DNA from: Caprella mutica
Taxonomy: Eukaryota; Arthropoda; Malacostraca; Amphipoda; Caprellidae
Length of the DNA stretch: 64,000 nt
Direction: 5' to 3'
Assembly (NCBI GenBank): GCA_947561585.1
Contig: CANNZV010000844.1
Span: 147,795-211,794 of the forward strand
Shown: piece after piece, positions 11,783 to 24,223 of the stretch
How the letters are laid out: every line of letters starts with the position of its first letter
How positions within the stretch are numbered: the first letter of the stretch is position 1
The notes under the pieces: generated by a model
The model's database searches: none
Seen by the model: only the letters and a program-made list of their open reading frames with translations
What the model was told of the DNA's origin: nothing
Position numbers and translations under genes: made by a program

Positions 11783-13978
11783 CTGAATCACAGTTTATCA
11801 TTATATTTTCATCTAAATTTAATATAATTAAAATTGTATTACAAAATATATCAGAACTCACTGGAACTTTAACCAATCAGAAAAATAAATTATGTTTTTA
11901 ATTTCAAATTTAAGTGACAAAAAGAGAGCATTCATTCAGTGAAGGATTTAGCCAAGTTGTTGTCAGTGCATTTTTGTGGTTCACTGTACGATGCCAAGGA
12001 GATTAAAGTAACGCTGAGTGTTCAGTTTTCACGGTTAGAATCATACACAATTGAGGTCATTCATGGAGTATAACTCAAACCAGAGTTGCAAACTGTCTGA
12101 AGCACTCGCCAAACTAGCAGTGAATAGACAACAACCAACCACAGTGCAATCCTCAACTCAAAGTTATTTTATCCTCCATTGTTGAAGTTTTTGATAAGTT
12201 TCGAACTTGAAAACTTCAGTTGAGCGAAAGTAGAGTGAGGATGCAGCGTCAGAGTTTCAAATCCCCTGGAGGGCCACAAAGTCCTCCCTTCGAGTTCGAA
12301 TCCCTCGAAAACTTTTCAATGGCGAAGGTGTATGAATGAACGAATGTTCGATTTGTTTATCACTTGAAATAAGCCTCTTCAAGAAATAGCACATGAAGTA
12401 AATCCTATTGGGAGATGGAACACGCTACGTTCCCGACGAAATACTTTCGTTGAGAGCGCTCCTAAAGTATCCTCAGTAAACAATCGCCAGATTTTCCAAT
12501 AGGCAACTTATGAAAGGATTAGGTACTCTCGTGAAAGTAGCCTAATGTCTCTGGCAGCAATTAATGTAATGGTGAAGAAAATCACTCTTACTTGTCTCCT
12601 TACAGAAGTTTCCCGATCAAATTTGTCTAATGACTATAGGAGAAATAAAACCCAAAAGACTGACATCCACAGTTTATGAGCAACTAAAGCTCCCAATAAT
12701 TACTGAGGAGAAGCTCTCAGGAATGATCAAACAAGCACAGAAGCTCTTTGGCTAATCACCCGCCTTCTCTCTCTCTCTCACTGCTCAGCCAACCAACTAA
12801 TTTTTGTGCAATGGTCATCGAAATTGTTTCTTCTGGCCTCCTCTCCAATTTTCAAACAGACACGCCATTTCTCTAATTCCTCACCATATATCTTCTCCTG
12901 AAAGAATCGATGTGAAGGATAAATAAATCTAGAAGGTTTGTCGATGGGTACAGCTAGTGGTGGAAGAGAGACTTCATCGTGAGGGCTTTGAGTGGCCGAA
13001 GCCAATTGAACAACTCATCGTAACTTCCCTCTCGTCTAATTGTTATACAATGAAAAAAGAGCAGAGGGACTTTGTGTTCAGTTGGTTAGTTCAGAGAGGA
13101 ATAAGTCTGGTAAATGAGGTACGCTTCAATCTACTCCAAAGTTGATTTTATTTCACAACAACAAGAGAGAAGAAGAAGCAAGCCGCTTCACTTTAATCTC
13201 CTTGTTATTTGGACAAATTTGAAGGAGCTTTGTGTGGTGTTTTTGAAGAAGCAAAACACACTATTACCATTATTATCGGCACAAAAATACCTCAAGATCA
13301 TTCGATCTTAAGAGCTACCGAACTCTAATAAGTCTCTTCTGAACATGGAGTTCCAGTGCATTATTTCAAGAAAGAATTTTGTATCATTAAAGATTGTTTT
13401 TCTTTATCAAATTATCTGAAGGACACTTTAAAAATAATTCAATTAATTCCATGCACCACAAAGTAAAGCTGGCAAAAAATAACATTTCACATGTCACAGG
13501 AAATTATTCATAATGACAAACAAAAAGTTGAAAAACACATACATAAACAAATACAAAGAAATGAGACTATCATAAATGTATCTATCATTACCTACCATCA
13601 ACATCTACAGCATTTCAAAACCTCTGTAAACGATGCTAAGTTTAAACTTCTGAAAGCAATTGTGCAATAAACTGGAGGAACAAATGAGATTCGAAAACTT
13701 GGATCTGATGCTCCTTTCAACAGGTCCTGAGAAGAATCTAACAAAACTTGCTTCACATTATTTATGACTTAAACAGGTGGACGGGGTGGCGCGAAGAGAA
13801 AGAAAGATGAGATCTGGAAGAGACTGCAGTATAGTAACTATATGGATCTAACATGAAGAAATTGGTATACTTTGTCAAATTTTATTGAAGATACCATGAC
13901 ATGAATATAGAGAGTTACATACGTGAAAAATCATGGTGTTATAATATATTCTGATATTATATAAGTTTATGAAATGTT
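11783..13978. other. Intergenic DNA, no supported gene
   Basis: Mixed composition. The reverse frame 12778-13005 (including ELEKWRVCLKIGEEARRNNF) and the + frames 12957-13145 and 13114-13311 overlap one another. None has a recognisable domain, and the splice-like sites in the reverse frame (TTTCAG, ATGGTGAGG) do not give a coherent exon. An ordinary TC microsatellite lies at 12767-12780. Confidence 0.4.
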
Positions 13979-14051
13979 ATGTAAATTGATCTAATACTAT
14001 GTAAATTGATCTAATACTATGTAAATTGATCTAATACTATGTAAATTGATC
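13979..14051. repeat. 20-nt tandem repeat, about 3.7 copies
   Basis: Near-identical head-to-tail copies of ATGTAAATTGATCTAATACT. Confidence 0.95.
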
Positions 14052-14728
14052 TTATTTTATTTCAACCATAGGTATTATTTTCAAGAATACAAACAAAAAA
14101 ATTATTTATTCAACACTGCAATAAAATTCAACAATTCTGATCAAATAAAATTCGATACCAAAAGAATAACAAAACCGTCAATGTAATTTAAAGACTAAAG
14201 CAATAAACGATATATATATATTAGAATGAAAAGATTCTCATAAATATTTCATATCGAAAGTTCGGCTTAAATTACAGAAATAGAAGCGGGCATAGAAATG
14301 ACAGAAATCGACCGATAGCTCGATTAGTATCAACTCCAAACGAATGATTTTCCCAGTCATTATAGATCTAATTTTTAGTCTCAAAGTCCATGATAAATTG
14401 ATGTCCAACTGCCAAAACTTCTCAAATTAATGTAGGAGAAAAGAGAAAAAAACTGCAAGTTCAGCTCTATCTGTTATAGGACTCTAGGTACAAATTAATT
14501 CAGAAACGTGCTGATAAATAATATAGGGATAGCTTGACCCTAGGATCGGTGTGTTAATCTATCGAATGTGCAAAAAAAAAGGATTACATTTCTATAACTA
14601 TTAAGCAATCAAGGACCTTTTAATTCGATATTATTAACCGTATCTAAGACTAAAGGCCTTAAATATGGTTAAGGAAATTCAATTTATATTTTTAATTTTA
14701 ATGAGGTATATAATACACTAATATAACC
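14052..14728. other. AT-rich intergenic DNA
   Basis: No gene, RNA or repeat recognised apart from a short (TA) run near 14209-14221. Confidence 0.5.
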
Positions 14729-14955
14729 ACTGTAGAACTACTCTATCATGAAATCCTATGTAGTGTAAATAATCTCGTGATTAATGACGTAGCCTGTATA
14801 GTGAACAAATTTTCTTTAGTCTGCTATCAGATTTCTAAAACTATTGGGCATTTTAGGGCAGACTAAAGAACATTTGTTCACTATAGAGGCTACTTCCTTA
14901 CTCAGAGGACTACATCCACTATAGATGATTTCATTATAGAGAAGCTCTACTTAAT
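14729..14955. mobile_element. MITE, 'CTCCTCTATAGTGAA' family, copy 2
   Basis: It begins CACTGTAGAACTACTCTATC and ends with an inverted counterpart GAGAAGCTCTAC. Internally it has TATAGTGAACAAATTTTCTTTAGTCTGC facing its inverted match GCAGACTAAAGAACATTTGTTCACTATA. It matches the element at 4255 over most of its length. Confidence 0.8.
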
Positions 14956-15489
14956 ATAAAAAAAATTCTCAGAAGTTACGGTTTCATAGAAACTTTATAA
15001 AATTTAAAGACAATTTTTTCCATTTTCCAGGGAAAACATTACTACCTAGTACAGAGTGAGTAAAATGTTCACGCCACTCCATTCAATACAGCTGAGTGTG
15101 ACATCGGTGTGACATCGAGTTATTGAAAAATAATGAATTACTGAGTGAGCCAGAGACATTTTGCACTAATGAGCACCAGGGAACAGAATTAAAAAGGAGG
15201 CGAGAGTGATGCACAAAGCGCCCCCTGGTGGTGGGTAGATTCACTCCTTTGCAGGATGATCTTTGAAGAGTTCTGTTTTTAATCCATGAGCAGATATATT
15301 CTAACGAGCATTCACAATTTGTTTATATTACCATTGAAATGAAGCATTTAGAATTAGAACAGAGGACCTCGAAAGTGCAATGGTGGCAAATTGAAGTCTC
15401 TAATTATAAGTCTTTAGATCTCCTAAATTACAGTTACTAAATCTCGATTTATAGTTTGTGATTGGGGAGAGAAATAAATACGAACGGTT
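14956..15489. other. Intergenic DNA
   Basis: No gene-like frame. A small direct repeat occurs near 15100 (GTGTGACATCG-GTGTGACATCGAG). Confidence 0.5.
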
Positions 15490-16285
15490 CCATCGGCAAA
15501 GAAATGCGTCACAGAGCATTCAGCGATAGAGATATGCGTCACATAGCATTCAGCGATAGAGATATGCGTCACATAGCATTCAGCGATAGAGATATGCGTC
15601 ACATAGCATTCAGCGATAGAGATATGCGTCACATAGCATTCAGCGATAGAGAAATGCGTCACATAGCATTCAGCGATAGAGAAATGCGTCACATAGCATT
15701 CAGCAATAGAGAAATGCGTCAAATAGCATTCAGCGATAGAGATATGCGTCACATAGCATTCAGCGAGAGAGAATTGCGTCACATAGCATTCAGCGAGAGA
15801 GAATTGCGTCACATAGCATTCATTGGCAAAGAAATGCGTCACATAGCATTCATTGGCAAAGAATTGCGTCACATAGCATTCATTGGCAAAGAATTGCGTC
15901 ATATAGCATTCATTGGCAAAGAATTGCGTCATATAGCATTCATTGGCAAAGAATTGCGTCATATAGCATTCATTGGCAAAGAATTGCGTCACATAGCTCT
16001 CAACGGCAGAGAAATGCGTCACATAGCATTCATTGGCAAAGAATTGCGTCACATAGCTCTCAACGGCAAAGAAATGCGTCACATAGCTCTCAACGGCAGA
16101 GAATTGCGTCACATAGCATTCATTGGCAAAGAATTGCGTCACATAGCTCTCAACGGCAGAGAATTGCGTCACATAGCATTCATTGGCAAAGAATTGCGTC
16201 ACATAGCTCTCAACGGCAGAGAATTGCGTCACATAGCATTCATTGGCAAAGAATTGCGTCACATAGCTCTCAACGACTGAGAAAT
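15490..16285. repeat. 30-nt minisatellite, about 26 copies, open on both strands
   Basis: Units of exactly 30 nt share GAATTGCGTCACATAGC with three main variants of the other half: CATTCAGCGATAGAGA (first third), CATTCATTGGCAAAGA (middle) and CTCTCAACGGCAGAGA (last third, alternating with the middle type as a 60-nt unit). Since 30 is ten codons and no unit contains a stop, frames of 272 codons (+) and 310 codons (-) stay open. The peptides are decapeptide repeats (MRHIAFSDRD-type on +, ECYVTQFSAV-type on -). I regard both as spurious. Decayed copies (GAAATGCCTCATGG, ATATGCGCAATGGCAT) continue to about 16350. Confidence 0.95.
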
Positions 16286-16765
16286 GCCTCATGGTATTAT
16301 AATATGCGCAATGGCATTTCATATCATGCCCTGGCATGAAAATATGCCACAGCACACATTAAAGAAATGAGTTTTTACATTATCTGGTAAATGCTAAATT
16401 AAAAAGAAAATTTCTACATAGCACATACTCTCATAAGTATTTTCCAAGTCCACTTAAAAGTTCGCTGGCACAGTTCACAAACGTAGAGGAACACATAACT
16501 GTCAAATGAATGCATGCATATAACAGTGAATTCAAACACTGGAATGATCCCAATCCAGGTCATACAACATATTGAGCAAAATAAGATTTCATCAGCACTG
16601 TGGTCTCCATAATGAAATTGTGAAGGCTTTTTCTCGGAGCATTTGATCCCAAATTACATTTAACCGAACCTCTCTTTGAATGGAGCACTTTGTCACATTC
16701 CACCATAACAGTCCGTATCTGGAGATTCTCCATTGCAGTCATGCCATTGATATAGGTGATCAGTA
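16286..16765. other. Intergenic DNA
   Basis: Decayed 30-nt repeat remnants to about 16350, then unremarkable sequence. The 74-codon reverse frame at 16560-16784 overlaps a MITE end and has no domain. Confidence 0.45.
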
Positions 16766-16908
16766 GGGTTGTGACAATATGCATTTGAAATCATAGATCC
16801 TGAAAATATTATAGACGGATTGAATTAAAGAGTATTGAATCGTTCTAAACCAGCGGTATATAGTATTCGATAGCATTTTATGATTTCAAATGCTTATTGT
16901 CACAACCC
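16766..16908. mobile_element. Palindromic MITE, 'GGGTTGTGACAAT' family, copy 1
   Basis: Terminal inverted repeats GGGTTGTGACAATATGC and its complement delimit a 143-bp element. TA precedes the left end. Copies at 29640-29814, 54577-54746 and 59895-60035 share the interior (AATCATAGATC, GACGGATTGAATTAAAGA, CGTTCTAAACCAGCGGTAT). TA flanks point to a Tc1/mariner-type transposase acting in trans. Confidence 0.85.
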
Positions 16909-16965
16909 TTGTTATGAGAGTTAGTAGATTAAATCCAGGGAATAAAAAGAACAGGCACTCGTAGA

Positions 16966-17133
16966 TTGCGTACCTTCGACGACGCTACATTTTTGTTCAT
17001 TTTGACCTTTTCGTGACCTTGACCTTTGACCTGATTGCTCCCGAGATCTACTCAAATGGTTCTTGGATAATAATAACAAGATTAACAATAAATTCCCATC
17101 AAAACATAATCTTCTGCAGTTTTGCAGAGGTAA
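16966..17133 (+). mobile_element. MITE/SINE-like element with nuclear-receptor-type sites, copy 2 (deleted)
   Basis: A short copy running from GCGTACCTTCGACGACGCTAC to TTTTGCAGAGGTAAA. It retains TGACCTTGACCTTTGACCT at 17014-17032 but has lost one of the two internal blocks. Confidence 0.65.
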
Positions 17134-17904
17134 AAAGAAGCATGAAATTAAAAAGAATTACGAAATGAAAGAGAAACGTTAAAAAGAGATAAAGAAACGA
17201 GATAGAAAAAATGCAAAAGTAAAAGAGACTGACAAGAGAACTTTGTCAAAATATTAAAGGAATTTTATTTTGCTAATTGAAAAGCAGTACTCGAGATAAA
17301 AAATACTGGTTAAAAAAAATCACAATATTGTCAGTGATTTAAGTAGCTATATAATAAAAACAAGGAATTAAATTTCATTAAATCTATATCTATCATTTCA
17401 TACGACTTAAAATAAATACCAATAAATACTAGTGCGATCTAATCAAAAATATTAAAAATCTTTGATTATCATCTTGTTAAAAACGCTGATATAGTTTATA
17501 GTTAAGTAAATTAAACATGTTTGAAAATGCTATTAATAAATGTAATTCACAATACAACCAAGTGTATAAACACAAAAAGCAAACTCGCTTTAACTATAAA
17601 AAAAACACTCGCCTGGAACGTCAAAGAACCAATATAAAATGAGGTCATTTTACTTGATATTAGTCCCTTGTCTCTTGGAATCGGTAATATCTTGGAATTA
17701 GAGAGAGAGACTCCAGAGAAAGTTCTGTTAATCAAGTAAGAAGAAATGCTGAACTTTGCAAAAGGTTGCTCTCAATTAGTTACATTTGGGAGTGTCTGTG
17801 ACCATCTAAAACAAATTCGGAGAGAAATGTTGCTACGAGATGCGATCGATAGCGTCAAACTGAACTGTCTTGTAGGTTAGTTACAACTAGATGACTGGCA
17901 CTAG
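17134..17904. other. AT-rich intergenic DNA
   Basis: No supported gene. The 62-codon reverse frame at 17547-17735 has no recognisable feature. Confidence 0.5.
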
Positions 17905-18130
17905 TAGAGTTCATACCTTCGCCGCCGCTTACAAAATGACCTTGACCATCCAATCAATTGCCTTGAGTTATAAATGACCTTGATCTTGACCTTTCACCCG
18001 TTCACTCCCAAAATCTAATACTGTTTCCTAGATAATGGCCAATCGTCATACCAAATACCAGGCATTTTGGTTGAAATAGTTAATTCATTTGTGGTAATTA
18101 TTAAAGTTCTCTAATAGATGCCAACATAAT
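17905..18130 (+). mobile_element. MITE/SINE-like element with nuclear-receptor-type sites, copy 3
   Basis: It starts at AGAGTTCATACCTTCGCCGCC and keeps the TGACCTTGA and GGCCAATCGTCATACCAAAT blocks. Its receptor-type sites are degenerate compared with copy 1, and the right end is eroded. Confidence 0.6.
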
Positions 18131-18950
18131 TTAGATAGGATTTTTTTTTATTATAGAAGGGGTTAACGTCTGCATAGAAACCAAAACCCATATCACTGAC
18201 GTCAAAAGGAAATTAATTACAAGGGACTGAAAGAAGCAGTCAGAAAGAAAGTGGGTCCGTGAAAAAATTCACCTATCACCAGTCAGTGACAATGCTCATG
18301 AGTGCAGAAAAGCTACTCCGTGAATAGTGTCACTTTGCAAGGAATGTGACGAAAAGGGACACAAGCAAAGGTGGCTGCATTCTCGGATAGAAGAGGAAAA
18401 TGAAGAGGTGATAGTAAATGAAGCCTACCTAACACAAAATATAAAACCTAGTAGTTGAAGAGCATAACCTATCCTTTAAAACTGCAAGTAGAATTTAAAA
18501 AATGATAAACATGGTTAAAATTAAAAAGACAATACATAATCCAAATTACAACAGTTCGAGGCCCAAGGGACGCCACCTCCTTCCTTCCATTCACCACAGA
18601 CAGCTTCAGGATAGAGTCCCCTGGGGGTAATTTAAATATGATATGATTTAAACATAAAAATAAAAGTAATGTTGTTGTTCATAGAAGTTTTTTTTTATTA
18701 AAATGTTTTATTAATTTAAGAGATAATAATCTCAATTGATAATTTCGTAAATATGCAAAATCAATGATACCACTCTACGATGGTACTCTTGTTATTGAAA
18801 TTTAAATGGATATAACGATATGAAAGATATAAACAAATACATTTAAAAATATTTAAATATAAAAATATCAATCAAGATTTAATAGATATCCAAGTTATTT
18901 AATTCTTTAAATAACTACAGGTTTGATATCTTTTAAGAGTAGGTGACGGG
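18131..18950. other. Intergenic DNA
   Basis: No gene-like frame and no clear repeat. Confidence 0.45.
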
Positions 18951-19275
18951 CACTCGTAGAGAGCATACCTTCGCCGCCGCTTATAAGTGATCTTGACCGT
19001 TAACCTGTTCACTCCCAAAATCTGATCAACTGGTTCCTGGATGTTGACCAATCGTCCCACCACATTTAAAGCAATTTGGTTAAACACTTTTTGAGTTATT
19101 GAGTTTTGAATGACCTTGACCTTTGACCGAATCACTCTCAAAATCATACCAGATGGTTCCTGGATAATGACCAATCGTCCCACCAAATTTAAGGCAATTT
19201 GGTTGAATTACTTTTGAGTTATGCAAATAACAGATGACACATAAATTGATAAAAGACGAGTAATCTTCCAAGTAT
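18951..19275 (+). mobile_element. MITE/SINE-like element with nuclear-receptor-type sites, copy 4
   Basis: It starts ACTCGTAGAGAGCATACCTTCGCC and holds both internal blocks (TTGACCAATCGTCCCACCAC and TGACCAATCGTCCCACCAAA), with TGACCTTGACCTTTGACC at 19111-19128 between them. The right end (TAATCTTCCAAG) is diverged. The short reverse frames across it are translations of the element. Confidence 0.7.
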
Positions 19276-19990
19276 GGATAAAATTAGAATAATCGAAAAT
19301 AGTAACTTCAGACAATATAAATAATTATTCTAAAATTCAAAAGTCAGTCAACAGCTCTATATTTTGATGTATCGCAAGTATCGAAAGAAAAACCGCTACC
19401 TCTTTTGAGGTTGCTATCATTTATATGATGAGATAGAGGCCTGATCAAAAGAACCCAATTAGAAGGAAGATCACATTGGTAATGTGATCACGCAGAGGGG
19501 GGGAGAGAGGGGGGTCTGTGTGGCTTCATCAGGGAGATTCGAAGGAAAAGACAAATAATGGAGTGATTGTACAACAGGACTAATCGGGTACAATATGTCA
19601 CGATTGGAAGGGAGGGAAACAACTCTAGTGGGGAAACTAGGAGATATTACTTAGCTACAGCTGATGAAGTCATTGTAGTACCTACTGATTCTGTTAACGA
19701 ATAGAATTCTATTTAAAAAGTTATTGTTTTAAGATATTCCTTTATTATAATGACTATGGTAGAACTGAAACAAAAAAATAAGTAGAAAATTTGATTTTGT
19801 GACAGTATTACCGATTCATCAATCTATATTAATCTTTTTAATTGTATTGTTTTGATTTATAATTCAAGTTATTAAATGTATTTGGAATGAATGAAGCCCC
19901 TCCCTCTATTTCTATTCCTTTTTTATTCTCTGTATCCTAACTTCACCACATTATATGATGAAAGTCAGCTGATAGGCAGCCCAGTAATTA
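19276..19990. other. Intergenic DNA with a G-rich patch
   Basis: A purine-rich, G-run-bearing stretch at 19496-19515 lies in otherwise ordinary AT-rich sequence. No gene is supported. Confidence 0.45.
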
Positions 19991-21165
19991 ACGGAATGCA
20001 GGTGCAAGCGTTAGGACAATGCAGGTGCAAGCGTTAGGACAATGCAGGTGCAAGCGTTAGGACAATGCAGGTGCAAGCGTTAGGACAATGCAGGTGCAAG
20101 CGTTAGGACAATGCAGGTGAGAGCGTTAGGACAATGCAGGGGCTAGCGTTAGGACAATGCAGGTGCAAGCGTTAGGACAATGCAGGTGCAAGCGTTAGGA
20201 CAATGCAGGTGCAAGCGTTAGGACAATGCAGGTGAGAGCGTTAGGACAATGCAGGTGCAAGCGTTAGGACAATGCAGGTGCAAGCGTTAGGACAATGCAG
20301 GTGCAAGCGTTAGGACAATGCAGGTGCAAGCGTTAGGACAATGCAGGTGAGAGCGTTAGGACAATGCAGGTGCTAGCGTTAGGACAATGCAGGTGCAAGC
20401 GTTAGGACAATGCAGGTGCAAGCGTTAGGACAATGCAGGTGCAAGAGTTAGGACAATGCAGGTGCAAGAGTTAGGGCAATGCAGGTGCAAGCGTTAGGAC
20501 AATGCAGGTGCAAGCGTTAGGACAATGCAGGTGCAAGCGTTAGGACAATGCAGGTGCAAGAGTTAGGACAATGCAGGTGCAAGCGTTAGGACAATGCAGG
20601 TGCAAGAGTTAGGACAATGCAGGTGCAAGCGTTAGGACAATGCAGGTGCAAGCGTTAGAGCAATGCAGGTGCAAGCGTTATGGCAATGCAGGTGCAAGCG
20701 TTATGGCAATGCTGGTGCAAGTGTTAGGACAATGCAGGTGCAAGAGTTAGGACAATGCAGGTGCAAGCGTTATGGCAATGCAGGTGCAAGTGTTAGGACA
20801 ATGCAGGTGCAAGAGTTAGGACAATGCAGGTGCAAGCGTTATGGCAATGCAGGTGCAAGTGTTAGGACAATGCAGGTGCAAGTGTTAGGACAATGCAGGT
20901 GCAAGAGTTAGGACAATGCAGGTGCAAGCGTTATGGCAATGCAGGTGCAAGCGTTAGGACAATGCAGGTGCAAGCGTTAGGACAATGCAGGTGCAAGCGT
21001 TATGGCAATGCAGGTGCAAGTGTTAGGGCAATGCAGGTGCAAGTGTTATGGCAATGCAGGTGCAAGCGTTAGAGCAATGCAGGTGCAAGCGTTAGAGCAA
21101 TGCAGGTGCAAGCGTTAGAGCAATGCAGGTGCAAGCGTTAGAGCAATGCAGGTGCAAGCGAACTG
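19991..21165. repeat. 23-nt minisatellite, about 51 copies
   Basis: Units of 23 nt, core GCAGGTGCAAGCGTTAGGAC, cover about 1.17 kb. Variants occur in blocks: GAGAGCG and GCTAGCG types early, CAAGAG and TATGGC types late, and GTTAGAGC in the last four units. The frame at 20663-20911 (QVQALGQCRCK-like) is a by-product. Confidence 0.97.
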
Positions 21166-21175
21166 AACTGTGTAA

Positions 21176-21254
21176 TAATAACAATTTCTATATAGTTTTT
21201 TTCTTATATGACCGAAGATGTAGTACTGACCGATAATTCGTAACTTACCCTACT
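21176..21254. mobile_element. MITE fragment, right half of the 'TTACGAATTATCGGTCAG' family
   Basis: ATATGACCGAAGATGTAGTACTGACCGATAATTCGTAACTTACCC matches the right arm of the complete palindromic element at 29945-30153. It starts within about 15 bases of the end of the 23-nt array, and I find no left arm on the other side of that array. Confidence 0.65.
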
Positions 21255-23100
21255 GGGTGAATTCTGCTACATGTGACTTTACGTATTTTTAATCACTTAC
21301 CTTATAACTTTGCTATTTTGGATTGAAGTAGAATTGCAAATAGCTTATCAATTCATTTTTTATACAATATTATTTTCATATTTTTAGAATAAATTTAAAT
21401 CTACACGTATTCTACATTATGAAGAATACTAAGAGTTTGTCATAGTAACAGGCAATGACTAAATAAATATAAATGTTTTAAAATAATAGTGCATTTTATA
21501 TGCCAAGAATAAAGAACCAGAAATCAAACTCAATAGTACATACAATATGTAATATACATTTCTTTGAAAGTTTTAGATAACTTTTGAGTGGATAATGCTT
21601 CTATCAAAACAATTGTTCTATTCTGTACAGAAAACAATTGCTCTGATTTTGACATTGAACATATCAATACAACTTTTATAATGGATTTTGAACTGAAGAA
21701 ATAGAGCAAGAGGTATAAATTGGCAGTTTAATGTTTTAGTTGCAATGAAAACTCTTTCTAAAATGACCAGAGTGCAATTCTGCATGTCTATGCAATTTAG
21801 GGGCATAGAAAGTGCGAATAAGTTGCTGAAAATTAAGCTATGTGAAATGATAGATAAATAATATAGTACTTACATATTATATTAGTCCTGAGAGTGTTTC
21901 GTTTTTCTTTCTTGTTCGATGTTTAAAATATTTCAATATGCGAGTTCTTTCACTACTTCAAAGTTTTCAAAAATTGAAACGGGAACACTTTATTTAAATT
22001 ACAAAAACTGTTCCATTAACTTTCCTCCACTTAGCATTATTGTTATTCCATGAAGAAATCAAATGTAGGGTAACATAGTTTCAAATTTCAATACCTAACT
22101 ATATTTCGAAATTCACTTTATTACTTACTTCACTGAAAATAATAGATACAATTTAAATATGTAAACTCTTCATCCGATAATACATTATCAAATTAAAATT
22201 CATTAACTAAAGAAAGTTGTAGGCTGTGGTATAAAACACATTTTTAAATTCTCTGTGTACCTAGTTCCTGTTGCATCGGAAGCAGAACACCTCACCAAGC
22301 CATCATTATTGATGAGCAAACTTGAATCAATTAAGCACATAATGTTAGTTTTACAAGTTTGATACACTGTGAAATTAGCCAGTCAAGAAGTTCCGAAAAC
22401 TCCTCCAGCTAGCTAGGAGGAGAATCTGATTGATAGAGCGATACCTAATGAGCGGAGCTGGAACTTTGGATTGCCCATTTTCAGACTCACTTGCAGTAGC
22501 TATTAGGTAACCAAAAATAGAAGAAGACGTTTGGTAAATCTCATAAATCGTCATTCCTGGTCAACCAAAAAAATAGAAATATATGTGAACTTTACTAAAA
22601 AATTATCTAGAAGACATTTCCTATTTTACTTCTGAGCTACCTATTAAACAAAATGAGGCCTTAAATAATAAAATGCAATATTTCTTAGGATACCAAGTCT
22701 TTCATAAAAAATCTATTTGAAAACCATAAGTAAATACAGCGTTATACTAATAGTCATTTGAATTCTATTTCCGAAACCACTAGAGTAAAGCCGTTCTAAC
22801 TTGGTTTATCAGCCAAATATTCCTATGTTATTCGTACAGGATAAAAAAAAGAGTTTCATTAACACCTGTATAGCTAGCTGACTATTTACCTAATCTTGGC
22901 AAATGATAATTCGATATTTGAATACCTAATATAATTTCGTAGAAACTCATACTTTTGAATATACTTATTCCCTATCTATTTAATGAAGGATTAAGAACTT
23001 CAAGAAAACTCCTATTTTCATTGAAAGTATTCAAACATTATAGCTAGATAATTTGTATGAAACTGTAATGTAGTTTTTTAATCCAATAATTTGTATTGCT
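21255..23100. other. AT-rich intergenic DNA
   Basis: About 1.8 kb with no supported gene. The 62-codon reverse frame at 21618-21806 has no recognisable feature. Confidence 0.5.
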
Positions 23101-23265
23101 GCACTTTTCATGATCGTATAGTTACCTGGTAGATGGGTTATATCAGATCTTCCCTGTTTCGGTGATATTTTCCACTTATACATCACTACTGATATAGAGT
23201 ATAAAGGAGAGTGCTGGGGGGAGAAGGTGTGCAGTACAACAAACTAGCGGATATAACAAACTATA
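23101..23265. repeat. Fragment related to the loop of the 24-kb foldback element
   Basis: CACTTTTCATGATCGTATAGTTACCTGG at about 23102 matches CACACTTCATGATTGTTTAATGACCTGG at about 24635. The stretch GTGCAGTACAACAAACTAGCGGATAT-ACAAACT at about 23230-23265 is an inverted match to 24600-24645. The 97-codon frame at 23211-23504 starts inside this fragment and has no domain. Confidence 0.5.
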
Positions 23266-23650
23266 TTACTGCCACTTATGTTGAAATTCTCCAAAATGAG
23301 AAGAAATTTCAAGCTTTGTGTTTTATCAGCAATAGATGGGAAATAAATAACTTTAAGCCCTCTAGTTCAAAAAGTATTAGTGTCTACAAAAAGGGTTTAG
23401 ATTTTCGAATTTTTTGGACAAATAGACATAAGAATACAACAATTAAAAATAGTGGTACGCTCCGAACCAGGAAAGATTCTATTAATATAGAAATTATATA
23501 CTAACCACTATATAAGTGGTTGAATCACTTCATAGAAAATTAAACGTCTTTATAGGATCCAAATGTCATTTCACTGACGTGAAAATGAAAAAAAATGAGA
23601 AGTTTAAAAAGTAGCTATGCAGCAAAAGACTAAACACCATTTTCCGAGTA

Positions 23651-23725
23651 GGGTGAAGAAGGTATATTGCGGCACACTAACTAACTTCGGTCTCAAAAAC
23701 ACTGAAACGCCAAAAAAATCATAGC
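23651..23725. mobile_element. Solo left end related to the 24-kb foldback element
   Basis: GGGTGAAGAAGGTATATTGC-GCACACTAACTAACT-CGG-CTC aligns with the left terminus at 24224 and is likewise preceded by TA. No matching right end is seen before 24.2 kb, so it looks truncated. Confidence 0.5.
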
Positions 23726-24223
23726 TTTCGAGTTTATAAAAATGATAAATTTATATTATAATCAAAGGTATTGCAGTGCATTTGAATTACGAAATTTTAA
23801 TCTAAATAATTGATTATTTTAACTAAATTAAAATTGTTTTTAACTAAAATCTAATTTATTTTTTACTGTAATATGGGGTTTCAGGTTTGACGCCTGCGCT
23901 GGAATCTATTCAACTCAAGTTTCAAGTCACCTGCATCGTTAGCAAAATTAACATAAGGGACTCAAAAGAAATAGTAAGAAAAGAATGAAAAACTATATTA
24001 ACAAAGCCATCTACCAATATTAGGTGACAGAGCTGATGAATTAAGGAAAGCTACTCCATAAATTTACCTACCTAGGTGCGGTAAGGTAGGTACTACCTTG
24101 GGTGTAGGTATGAGGAGTGCAATGTATATAAAAAGTTAAAATAATATTATTAGTTCACAGATCAAATGGCAAAAAATCATAGCTATAAGAAAATGTAGAT
24201 GGCTAGACCTAGGTAGCCTATTA

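Noticed and set aside
12275..12310. tRNA T-arm-like GAGTTCGAATCCCTC
   Set aside because: I could not find a matching acceptor stem, D-arm or anticodon arm around it.
15423..16355. 310-codon (-) and 272-codon (+) open frames as real repeat proteins
   Set aside because: They are exact translations of a 30-nt tandem repeat whose unit is ten codons without a stop. No splice, promoter or flanking coding sequence supports them.
20663..20911. 82-codon QVQALGQCRCK-like frame
   Set aside because: It is a translation of the 23-nt minisatellite over a stretch where the variants avoid stops.
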